In this document: positions 1 through 6,166 of the stretch, piece by piece
How the letters are laid out: each line of letters opens with the position of its first letter
How positions within the stretch are numbered: the stretch's first letter is position 1
Assembly (NCBI GenBank): GCA_964425255.1
Contig: CAYRMV010000111.1
Location: forward strand, 1 to 10,519
Direction of reading: 5' to 3'
Source of the DNA: CAYRMV01 sp964425255
GTDB taxonomy: Bacteria; Bacteroidota; Bacteroidia; Flavobacteriales_D; Crocinitomicaceae
Length of the DNA stretch: 10,519 bases
Notes under the pieces: generated by a model
The model's input: the letters and a program-made list of their open reading frames with translations, nothing else
Database searches by the model: none
Told to the model about the DNA's origin: nothing
Program-made: the position numbers and the translations under genes

Positions 1-8
1 CATTTGGA

Positions 9-335
9 ATGGATTGGTACAATGAATTTGTGAAGCAAAGTTTGGAAATAGAGCATCAGCAAAATGCCATTCGAAAAAAATTGCTTGCCTTGGATGAAAT
101 GAAGAAAACACTCGAAAACCCGACAGAATATTATCTTCTTTTTGAAGAAAAAAAGCGATTTTTCAAGAAGGGATATTCGATTTCATTTGTTGTGCAACGA
201 GCAGATAAACAAGGTTATGAAACCAAACAATTGTATTTTTATCAAACTAAAAAAGACAAATTTAAGACCTTACATGTAAGAAATTCCTGTTTACCTTTTG
301 AGCTTGTACAAAATGGATTAATAGATCCGTGTTAA
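9..335 (+). CDS. Unrecognised small protein (108 aa), possibly 5'-truncated
   Basis: I do not recognise this protein. The ATG at 9 gives 108 residues, but the frame stays open to the window edge, so the true start may lie upstream. Residues about 5-38 are rich in Glu, Lys, Gln and Leu with regular spacing, which suggests a helix or short coiled coil. Residues about 45-95 alternate aromatic, hydrophobic and charged residues (YSISFVV, QLYFYQ) and look like beta strands. There is no signal peptide or membrane segment, so a cytoplasmic protein is likely. It converges on tcdA: its TAA (333-335) and the tcdA stop (complement of 332-334) share the bases TTAA, with no room for a terminator. The smooth amino-acid composition supports a real gene, but its function cannot be inferred. 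Confidence 0.6.
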   Translation: MDWYNEFVKQSLEIEHQQNAIRKKLLALDEMKKTLENPTEYYLLFEEKKRFFKKGYSISFVVQRADKQGYETKQLYFYQTKKDKFKTLHVRNSCLPFELVQNGLIDPC

Positions 336-1060
336 TCTTCTTTTTTCAAAAAGTACCGAATCACTTCCGCTGAACCTGTAAGTCCAAACAAACCAGGCAT
401 GTAGCTGATTGTACCATAAAACGAACGTTTGTAATTGCTTCCGTCAGTCATTTTGAGGGAACCTTTGATTTGCAGTTCAGAAGAAAAAACGGCTTTTACT
501 TTTTTGAAATCAACGTTTCTCTTTTTCAATCTTTTCTTTAAATGACTCGCTAATTTGCAGTTGTGTGTATTTTTTAAACTCGAAACTTGAACGCGAGAAG
601 GATCCATTTTTCCACCTGCTCCCAAATGAGAGATTATTTTGATACGCAAATTCAAACAGGCAACGATCCATTCCAATTTAGGTGTAACAGAGTCGATACA
701 ATCCATGACATAATCGGGTTTGTATTCTTTTAGTAATTCCCAAACACGTTCAGGAAGTACGAATTCTTCCACCACATTTAATTGAATATCCGGATTGATA
801 TCGCGAATACGTTCCGCTAAAACTACCGCTTTGTTTTTTCCAATCGTCGAGTCCAAGGCTGTTAACTGACGGTTTTTATTGGTTGGATCAAAGCAATCAC
901 CATCGATAAGTGTAATAGTTCCAAAACCTGCTCGTGCAATGAATTCACCAGCAAACGATCCAATTCCACCCAAACCAACAATTAAAATGTGTTTGCTTTT
1001 CAATTTATCAATTTGCTCTTCACCAATCAATAAAGCTGTCCGTTCTAACCAATCTGCCAT
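332..1060 (-). CDS. tcdA: tRNA threonylcarbamoyladenosine dehydratase (TcdA/CsdL, E1-like ThiF fold)
   Basis: This is a ThiF/E1-like ATP-dependent enzyme. TcdA adenylates and dehydrates the carboxyl of t6A at position 37 of ANN-decoding tRNAs, giving the cyclic ct6A form. Seen in the sequence: the nucleotide-binding loop GLGGIGS at residues 29-35, the acidic end of the next strand (LIDGD, 51-55), the NKNRQ motif with the conserved Arg at 64, GK at 74-75, and the DCIDSVTPK segment at 120-128 that is typical of TcdA. GAGGKMDP followed by a VQV strand also matches the family. The length of 242 residues is slightly below E. coli TcdA (about 268). The start lies inside the end of the upstream TatD gene (16-nt overlap), so the two are probably co-transcribed and translationally coupled. 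MoeB and ThiF are the alternatives; the family-specific segments make TcdA much more likely. Confidence 0.93.
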   Translation of the reverse strand: MADWLERTALLIGEEQIDKLKSKHILIVGLGGIGSFAGEFIARAGFGTITLIDGDCFDPTNKNRQLTALDSTIGKNKAVVLAERIRDINPDIQLNVVEEFVLPERVWELLKEYKPDYVMDCIDSVTPKLEWIVACLNLRIKIISHLGAGGKMDPSRVQVSSLKNTHNCKLASHLKKRLKKRNVDFKKVKAVFSSELQIKGSLKMTDGSNYKRSFYGTISYMPGLFGLTGSAEVIRYFLKKED

Positions 1061-1680
1061 CGCTTAAATACCGTTTTAAAATTTGTTTCGATTTGTGCTT
1101 CTAACGCGGGCAAAGATAGTTTTTTTCGCTCTGCAACGATTCGGTATACCTCCGAGATTTTCTCGGGAGATTGGGTGTCCGTTTCTAGAAACAGGCGGTT
1201 ATTTGGGATTTCTGATAACCAATCAAGCATTGATGTATCAGATAAAACGGCCGTTCCGATACTAATGTAAAGGTCATTTTTCAAAACTGATTCCAATAAA
1301 TTTCGTTTTCTGAATCCGTGAAAAATCCACGCTTGCTTTGGGTTTAGTTCTTTTTTAATAGCAAGTGCTTCGTTCCAACTTTTCACCAAATGAAGAATTA
1401 CGGGGAGCTCCCATTTTTCAGCCAATTGGATTTGTTGAACAAAGATTTTTTCTTGTATTTTAAATTCTACATCAATCAATTTATCCAATCCAATTTCACC
1501 CACTGCCAAGCATGAAGTTTGTGATAGTCGTTGCTCTAAATTAGTTGAGTCGAACGGTTTATCAGCAAACCAAGGATGAATACCATAACTGAAAGGCGTA
1601 TGTTCTCCAAGTTCTGTTCCTCGATTTAGAATCGTCAATGAAGCATCGAACGGATGGTGTGAATGAATATTGATTTGCAT
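1045..1680 (-). CDS. Compact TatD-family metal-dependent hydrolase (putative DNase)
   Basis: This is an amidohydrolase-fold TatD enzyme. Family members are divalent-metal nucleases linked to 3'-5' exonuclease activity and DNA repair; the substrate here is inferred. All expected metal-site residues are visible: HSH at residues 6-8, Glu62 in GEIGLD (61-66), His97 in ILHLVKSW, His121 in FHGF, and Asp168 in LETDTQSP. GIHPW (34-38) is also a family segment. At 211 residues it is shorter than the usual 255-265, with trimming spread between motifs rather than a lost end, as in the short TatD forms I associate with Bacteroidota. Lys100 stands where an Arg is common. It is the first gene of a minus-strand pair with tcdA and overlaps it by 16 nt. 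A perfect TAnnTTTG element lies about 16 nt before its start. Confidence 0.88.
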   Translation of the reverse strand: MQINIHSHHPFDASLTILNRGTELGEHTPFSYGIHPWFADKPFDSTNLEQRLSQTSCLAVGEIGLDKLIDVEFKIQEKIFVQQIQLAEKWELPVILHLVKSWNEALAIKKELNPKQAWIFHGFRKRNLLESVLKNDLYISIGTAVLSDTSMLDWLSEIPNNRLFLETDTQSPEKISEVYRIVAERKKLSLPALEAQIETNFKTVFKRWQIG

Positions 1681-1695
1681 GAGAAATTATTAACA

Positions 1696-1703
1696 CAAAT
1701 TTA
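1696..1703 (-). promoter_or_regulatory. Candidate -7 element (TAAATTTG) for tatD-tcdA
   Basis: On the minus strand, positions 1703 to 1696 read TAAATTTG, an exact match to the Bacteroidota -7 consensus TAnnTTTG. Transcription would begin near 1690, leaving about a 10-nt leader before the tatD ATG. I see no clear TTG -33 element at the usual spacing, so the call rests on the -7 match and its position. Confidence 0.4.
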
Positions 1704-1743
1704 ATTTTTTTCTTTTAGTGTAGGTAAATTCATTTATTTCAAC

Positions 1744-1751
1744 CATATTTG
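1744..1751 (+). promoter_or_regulatory. Candidate -7 element (CATATTTG) for the first peptide transporter
   Basis: CATATTTG has one mismatch to TAnnTTTG and lies 22 nt before the transporter ATG, in the 93-bp gap between the divergent tatD and transporter genes. A start near 1758 would give a short leader. No -33 TTG is evident at the usual distance, so this is a weak call. Confidence 0.25.
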
Positions 1752-1773
1752 GGCGAAATTATAAATCAGAAAA

Positions 1774-3558
1774 ATGGAGAACAGCCAACAAAAAGGACAT
1801 CCTAAGGGATTGTTTTTGCTATTTACGGTTGAAATGTGGGAACGTTTCAGCTATTATGGTATGCGTGCAATTTTTATGTTATACTTAACAAAAGCGTTAC
1901 TAATTGATGCAAAAGAAGCCGGAAGTATTTTTGGAATTTACACATCATTGGTTTATGCAACACCACTTTTAGGAGGATTTATTGCCGATCGTTATTGGGG
2001 GAATAGAAGGTCCATTTTAGTAGGTGGTATTTTGATGGCACTTGCTCAATTTATGATGTTTATCAGTGCTAGTATGTATGAAAATACATCAACTGCAATT
2101 CCAGTCATGTATGCAGCTTTAGGTTTCTTGATTTTTGGAAACGGATTCTTTAAACCAAATATTTCTTCTATGGTAGGCTCTTTGTATCCAAAAGGAGATA
2201 CGCGAATTGACTCGGCTTACACTATTTTTTACATGGGAATCAATGCAGGTGCTCTTGTAGCACCTTTGGTTTGTGGAGGTCTTGGTGATACTGGCAGTGC
2301 TTTTGATTTCAAATACGGATTCTTAGCAGCTGGAATCGGAATGGTAATTGGTACAATTGTCATGTTAATGTTCCAACACAAATATATTGTAACTCCAGAA
2401 GGAGAACCAATCGGAATGAAGCCTTCTTATTACAAAAAAGCGGCCGCAGAAAGAAATGAAGTAATTGAACCACAAGCAGGTTTAACGAAAGTGGAAAAAG
2501 AGCGTATTTGGGCAATTTTTATTATCACTGGTTTTGTTATCGCATTTTGGGCTGCATTTGAACAAGCTGGTGCGTCTTTGACATTGTTTGCTGATCAAAA
2601 TACAGATCGTGAAATTTTTGGTTGGAATATGCCTGCTTCTTTCTTTCAAAGTGTGAATCCTATTTTTATTGTACTTCTTGCACCTCTATTCTCAGTTATG
2701 TGGTCCTCTCTTTCTGCAAGAGGTAAAGAGCCTACATCTCCAATGAAAATGGTTTGGGGTCTTGCCATCTTAGCAATTGGATATATTTTAATTGCAATCT
2801 CTGTTAAAGGTGTTGGAATGGAAGAGAAAATCTCTATGTTCTTCTTGATTGGTATGTATTTCTTACATACATGTGGCGAACTTGCAATTTCTCCTGTTGG
2901 ATTAAGTGTCGTTAATAAACTTTCTCCTAAGCGTTTTGCTTCCATGATGATGGCTGTTTTCTTCTTATCATCAGTTGTTGGAAACTTCGCAGCAGGACTT
3001 TTTTCTGGACTTATTCCACAACCTGTTGTGAAAGAGGTAATCGTGAACGAAGCAGCAAATATGGACAAAAAAGAGTTTGTTCAATTAACAACTACTTTGA
3101 TTAACAAATCCGAGAATCCTCTTGAATCTGCTGTTATTCGTGAGGCAGAAGTAAATACAACACGAAGCGGTAAGAAATTCAGTCGCGAAAAACTTGCTTC
3201 TTCGGACTCACTTTACAGCAAAGATGCTCAATACTTGAAAGGTACCATCGACGGAAAGAAAATGGCTGTTTTTGGTAGTTCAATGGCAATTAAGAGCGCA
3301 GACAAATCAATTGTTATCGATGATACGATGGCGAAAAATGCGAGAGGGGATAAAAACTTGATCGTAAGAGATGTTGTAGTTGAAGGAAAACATGTTGGTT
3401 CATTCGTATTTGAGAATTCAAAAAATTCATTGTTCGGATTTGAGATTAGCACACTTTATGCTTTCTTCATTATTTTCATCGTCATGTCAGGAGCAACAAG
3501 TATTCTTTTATTGTTACTGCATAAAAAAGTGGAAAAATTAATGAATGGTATTCGTTAA
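1774..3558 (+). CDS. POT/PTR-family proton-coupled peptide transporter, 12-TM type with large periplasmic insert
   Basis: This inner-membrane MFS symporter of the POT family imports di- and tripeptides with protons. Family motifs are intact: ExxERFxYYG at residues 20-29 in helix 1, GNGFFKPNI at 122-130, FYMGINAGA at 152-160, FWAAFEQ at 258-264 in helix 7, and GELAISPVGLS at 368-378 with the conserved Glu369. I count 12 hydrophobic helices (about 11-38, 49-73, 80-100, 108-132, 146-171, 177-200, 243-274, 287-313, 324-344, 352-373, 387-414, 557-583). The stretch 203-242 between helices 6 and 7 is hydrophilic, so the HA/HB helix pair of typical bacterial POTs seems absent. About 138 residues (415-552) sit between helices 11 and 12, predicted periplasmic. 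The length of 594 compares with about 460-520 for simple members. A terminator follows, then a second transporter. Confidence 0.93.
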   Translation: MENSQQKGHPKGLFLLFTVEMWERFSYYGMRAIFMLYLTKALLIDAKEAGSIFGIYTSLVYATPLLGGFIADRYWGNRRSILVGGILMALAQFMMFISASMYENTSTAIPVMYAALGFLIFGNGFFKPNISSMVGSLYPKGDTRIDSAYTIFYMGINAGALVAPLVCGGLGDTGSAFDFKYGFLAAGIGMVIGTIVMLMFQHKYIVTPEGEPIGMKPSYYKKAAAERNEVIEPQAGLTKVEKERIWAIFIITGFVIAFWAAFEQAGASLTLFADQNTDREIFGWNMPASFFQSVNPIFIVLLAPLFSVMWSSLSARGKEPTSPMKMVWGLAILAIGYILIAISVKGVGMEEKISMFFLIGMYFLHTCGELAISPVGLSVVNKLSPKRFASMMMAVFFLSSVVGNFAAGLFSGLIPQPVVKEVIVNEAANMDKKEFVQLTTTLINKSENPLESAVIREAEVNTTRSGKKFSREKLASSDSLYSKDAQYLKGTIDGKKMAVFGSSMAIKSADKSIVIDDTMAKNARGDKNLIVRDVVVEGKHVGSFVFENSKNSLFGFEISTLYAFFIIFIVMSGATSILLLLLHKKVEKLMNGIR

Positions 3559-3572
3559 TACTTGCATTTAAT

Positions 3573-3580
3573 TATCTTTG
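3573..3580 (+). promoter_or_regulatory. Candidate -7 element (TATCTTTG) for the second transporter
   Basis: TATCTTTG matches TAnnTTTG exactly and ends immediately before the terminator stem at 3581. Initiation about 7 nt downstream would fall inside the 5' arm of that stem, so the new transcript would carry only part of the hairpin while read-through RNA would carry all of it. No good -33 TTG is seen at the usual spacing. Confidence 0.35.
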
Positions 3581-3616
3581 AATCCCTCAGCTTTTAGTTG
3601 GGGGATTTTTATTTTT
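3581..3616 (+). terminator. Rho-independent terminator after the first transporter
   Basis: AATCCCTCAG (3581-3590) can pair with the downstream arm ending at 3606 (TTGGGGGATT). This gives a stem of about 10 bp with two G-U pairs and a short loop (CTTTTAG region), followed by TTTTATTTTT. It begins 22 nt after the stop of the first transporter and separates the two paralogues transcriptionally. Confidence 0.75.
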
Positions 3617-3630
3617 AAAACAATAACTAC

Positions 3631-5253
3631 ATGGAAAAAACACGGAAACACCCCAAAGCTTTGCCTTTTTTGTTCTTCTCAGAAATGTGGGAGCGATTTG
3701 GGTACTACCTCATGATTGGAATTTTTACGCTATACTTGAAAGACTCTGTTAGTGGGTTTGGAATGACCGAAGCGGAAGCATCTGATTTGTATGGAACTTT
3801 TATCGCTTTTGTGTTTTTGACTCCGTTTATCGGTGGCTTGCTTGCCGATCGTGTTTTGGGTTATCGAAAATCCATTACCATTGGTGGGTTAATGATGGGG
3901 ATTGGCTACTGTTTGATGGCAGTCCATGATTTAACTATGCTCTATATTTCCATGTTTCTGATTATTCTCGGAAATGGATTTTTTAAACCGAATATTTCAA
4001 CGCTTCTGGGAAATTTATACAACGATCCCGAATACAAATCGCGAAAAGATGCTGGTTACAACATTTTTTACATGGGGATCAACATTGGAGCTTTTGTGTG
4101 TAATTTCTTTGGAGCTGCATTGTACAACATGATTGGCTGGGGAGCTGCTTTCTTTGCTGCTGGTATCGGAATGTTTATTGGAATCTTTATTTTTTGGTCT
4201 GGAACCAAGCATTTTAAACACGCTGATGTTTTGAAACCAGTTGGTCCGAATGATATGTCTATAGGTAAAATTTTTGCGTTGATTTTATTGCCTTCCATCG
4301 TTTTTGGAATCATCGGTTATCTGATTCCTGGCCATTTGATTTCATCCGATTCAACAGATGCATTCTTGTTTGGATGTATTCCAGTGGTGTTTTTCTATGG
4401 ACGTTTGCTGATCAAATCTCCCGAAGAAGAAAAGAAACCGATTGCAGCGATGTTAGCCATTTTTGCAGTAGTTATTGCTTTTTGGGCAGTGTTCAAACAA
4501 AATGGATCCACCTTGAATACATGGGCTGATCGCTACACAGATCGTGCGATTCCAACGGCGATGGTAAATACGATGGGTAGTTTGAGTTTGGTGGATACAA
4601 TCAAATATGAAAAAGATTCTGTGGTTGTGATGGATGCGCAATTTCGGGTGGCAGATAAAACCAAAAAAGAGTTGAATTATCCGTCGTATTTTAAAAACAT
4701 GAAAAAAGATCAGCTTCCACAAGAAGGAGAAGCGGTTTATGCTTTTAACACGAACTTGTTTCAGTCGGTCAATCCTTTTTGGGTCATTGTGTTGACACCA
4801 CTTGTTTTGGCATTTTTCGGTTTTTTAAATCGCAAAGGATTAGAACCAACCACGCCAACAAAAATTGCTTTTGGTTTGATCATTTCCGCCTTGTCTTGTT
4901 TGGTTATGGTAAGCGCGGTGTATTCAGCTGAAAATGGAATGGTCAAAACTTCTGCTTGGTGGTTCATCTCTTCGTATGCAGTGATTACAATTGGTGAACT
5001 TTTCCTCAGTCCGATGGGATTATCACTCGTTTCAAAGATGAGTCCACCTCGTTTAACTGCCTTGATGATGGGAGGATGGTTTTTAGCCACTTCGATTGGA
5101 AATAAATTGTCGGGAGTTTTAAGTAGTTTGTGGGATACATACGAAGACAAAGCAAACTTCTTTTACGTCAATTTCTTATTGTTGATGGGAGCTGGAGCGA
5201 TCATGTTGTTGATGCTTCGTTGGTTGAACCGCATTTTCAAACAGTATAGTTAA
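3631..5253 (+). CDS. POT/PTR-family proton-coupled peptide transporter, 14-TM type with TM7-TM8 insert
   Basis: This is a second inner-membrane POT transporter for short peptides. Motifs: ExxERFxYY at residues 18-26, followed by Leu27 where Gly is usual; GNGFFKPNI at 114-122; FYMGINIGA at 146-154; FWAVFKQ at 284-290; and GELFLSPMGLS at 455-465 with Glu456. Two extra hydrophobic segments at about 212-234 and 243-262 match the HA/HB pair of typical bacterial POTs, giving 14 helices. Between helix 7 and helix 8, residues about 302-374 form an insert of roughly 60 more residues than in the preceding paralogue, predicted periplasmic. Helix 7 has Lys289 where the paralogue has Glu263, which could affect proton coupling or substrate choice; that effect is inferred. 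It is probably transcribed separately, because a terminator precedes it. Confidence 0.93.
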   Translation: MEKTRKHPKALPFLFFSEMWERFGYYLMIGIFTLYLKDSVSGFGMTEAEASDLYGTFIAFVFLTPFIGGLLADRVLGYRKSITIGGLMMGIGYCLMAVHDLTMLYISMFLIILGNGFFKPNISTLLGNLYNDPEYKSRKDAGYNIFYMGINIGAFVCNFFGAALYNMIGWGAAFFAAGIGMFIGIFIFWSGTKHFKHADVLKPVGPNDMSIGKIFALILLPSIVFGIIGYLIPGHLISSDSTDAFLFGCIPVVFFYGRLLIKSPEEEKKPIAAMLAIFAVVIAFWAVFKQNGSTLNTWADRYTDRAIPTAMVNTMGSLSLVDTIKYEKDSVVVMDAQFRVADKTKKELNYPSYFKNMKKDQLPQEGEAVYAFNTNLFQSVNPFWVIVLTPLVLAFFGFLNRKGLEPTTPTKIAFGLIISALSCLVMVSAVYSAENGMVKTSAWWFISSYAVITIGELFLSPMGLSLVSKMSPPRLTALMMGGWFLATSIGNKLSGVLSSLWDTYEDKANFFYVNFLLLMGAGAIMLLMLRWLNRIFKQYS

Positions 5254-5268
5254 TTGCTTTAAAAATTA

Positions 5269-5296
5269 ATTACTTCGAATTTTTGAGTCAAGTAAT
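5269..5296 (+). other. Inverted repeat just after the second transporter
   Basis: ATTACTT (5269-5275) is the exact reverse complement of AAGTAAT (5290-5296), with a 14-nt loop, starting 16 nt after the transporter stop. No T-tract follows, so it is not a standard intrinsic terminator. It might protect the mRNA 3' end, or be chance in AT-rich DNA. Confidence 0.2.
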
Positions 5297-5311
5297 GTAA
5301 ACTCGAATAGA

Positions 5312-5327
5312 TTCATGTGTACATGAA
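5312..5327. repeat. Short palindrome TTCATGT-GT-ACATGAA
   Basis: Two perfect 7-bp inverted arms are separated by only 2 bp. That is too close for a good RNA hairpin loop but typical of a dimeric protein binding site. It lies about 210 bp before the DUF4494 start and about 60 bp after the transporter stop. No regulator is identified. Confidence 0.25.
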
Positions 5328-5332
5328 ATGAA

Positions 5333-5358
5333 AAAGAACTATTTTTGTTCTTTGTTTT
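5333..5358 (+). terminator. Candidate weak terminator downstream of the second transporter
   Basis: AAAGAAC (5333-5339) pairs perfectly with GTTCTTT (5347-5353) around a 7-nt loop and is followed by GTTTT. The stem has little GC, so any terminator would be weak, but its position 80 nt after the stop suits the end of the transporter transcript. Confidence 0.3.
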
Positions 5359-5387
5359 GAAAATGACATACCAAAATACATTCAAAT

Positions 5388-5467
5388 AGGGAAGTGATGA
5401 AGCGATCCGCGTCTTGATTTTATTCATGCGTAATCTGTTCAAATTTTCGTTAGTCACTTCCTTTTTT
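5388..5467 (+). ncRNA. Candidate structured RNA or long-loop terminator (10-bp stem plus T6)
   Basis: The bases at 5388-5397 (AGGGAAGTGA) pair with 5454-5463 (TCACTTCCTT) in a 10-bp stem with one G-U pair, enclosing 56 nt. The enclosed part includes a locally GC-richer stretch near 5399-5416. T6 follows directly at 5462-5467. It could be the 3' end of a small RNA, a structured 3' UTR, or chance. I cannot identify a family or a dedicated promoter. Confidence 0.25.
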
Positions 5468-5481
5468 CCCTTTCCTTTACG

Positions 5482-5489
5482 TACCTTTG
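5482..5489 (+). promoter_or_regulatory. -7 element (TACCTTTG) for the DUF4494-pdxH-M16 unit
   Basis: TACCTTTG matches the TAnnTTTG consensus exactly, and its TACCTTTGTGCC context is typical of this phylum. A transcription start near 5496 would give a leader of about 40 nt with an A10 run before the ATG at 5536. A -33 TTG is not obvious. This is the strongest promoter candidate in the window. Confidence 0.5.
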
Positions 5490-5535
5490 TGCCTTACAGA
5501 ATTTAAAAAAAAAACGATCTTAAAAATAGATTATA

Positions 5536-6162
5536 ATGAATACGTGGTTTACAGTCAAAGTGAAATATACCAAACACATGGACGATGGTTCGTTCAAACG
5601 TGTGTCAGAGCCATACTTGTTAGCAGCGATGACATTTACCGATGCGGAAGCACGCATTTATGACGAATTGGCTTCTTCCATTCGTGGTGAATTCACGGTA
5701 ACAAATATTGCTCGTACAGATTATCACGATATTTTCCACTACGAAGACAGCGATGTTTGGTACAAGTGTAAAGTCATGTATGAAAGCGAAGCGGACGATT
5801 CTGAGAAAAAGAAAAAAGTAACTCAAAATTTCTTGGTTTCTGCGCATTCCGTAAAAGAGGCGTTCGAACGTATCATTGAAAGTTTACATGGAATGCAAGT
5901 AGATTTTGTTGTTCCCTCCATCACCATTTCTCCGATTGTGGATATTTTTCCGTATACTGAAGAATTGGATCGTGAAATTAGCCGTAGACCTATCGAAGAA
6001 GATATTGATTCAATTCCCGTTTCAGTTACAGGAAAACCTGTTTTTTCAGCGCCAGGGTCCGACATCGATGATGAAATGGAAGACGATTTTGATCAAGCAA
6101 CAGAAGAAGATGAATTCGAAGATGCTGACAGTGAATTAGAAGACGAATACACAGAAGAATAA
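5536..6162 (+). CDS. DUF4494 domain protein with internal duplication and acidic tail
   Basis: The protein belongs to the uncharacterised DUF4494 family, recognised by WFTVKVKY near the N-terminus, VSEPYLLAA (23-31), FTDAEARI (34-41), GEFTVTNI (51-58), WYKCKVMY (75-82) and PIVDIFPY (133-140). Its function is unknown. Residues 4-67 and 75-138 look like two copies of one module: each starts W[FY]xxKVxY, has K[RK]V[ST] then an aromatic-Leu pair, an [ED]AxxRI helix, an F-x-V strand, and ends DIF. The last 33 residues (176-208) contain 21 Asp or Glu and are probably disordered. There is no signal peptide or membrane helix, so it should be cytoplasmic. A strong TAnnTTTG element precedes it. pdxH starts 4 nt after its stop, so the two are almost certainly co-transcribed and a link to vitamin B6 metabolism is possible. 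Confidence 0.88.
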   Translation: MNTWFTVKVKYTKHMDDGSFKRVSEPYLLAAMTFTDAEARIYDELASSIRGEFTVTNIARTDYHDIFHYEDSDVWYKCKVMYESEADDSEKKKKVTQNFLVSAHSVKEAFERIIESLHGMQVDFVVPSITISPIVDIFPYTEELDREISRRPIEEDIDSIPVSVTGKPVFSAPGSDIDDEMEDDFDQATEEDEFEDADSELEDEYTEE

Positions 6163-6166
6163 ACGA

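Noticed and set aside
332..1680. ThiF/TatD pair as part of a ubiquitin-like defence operon
   Set aside because: The E1-like protein carries TcdA-specific segments and there is no E2, deubiquitinase or ubiquitin-like partner; it is a tRNA-modification gene.
5266..5457. Minus-strand 63-codon frame in the 282-bp gap
   Set aside because: It starts with GTG, has no recognisable domain or promoter, and its composition reflects AT-rich DNA; inverted repeats explain the region better.
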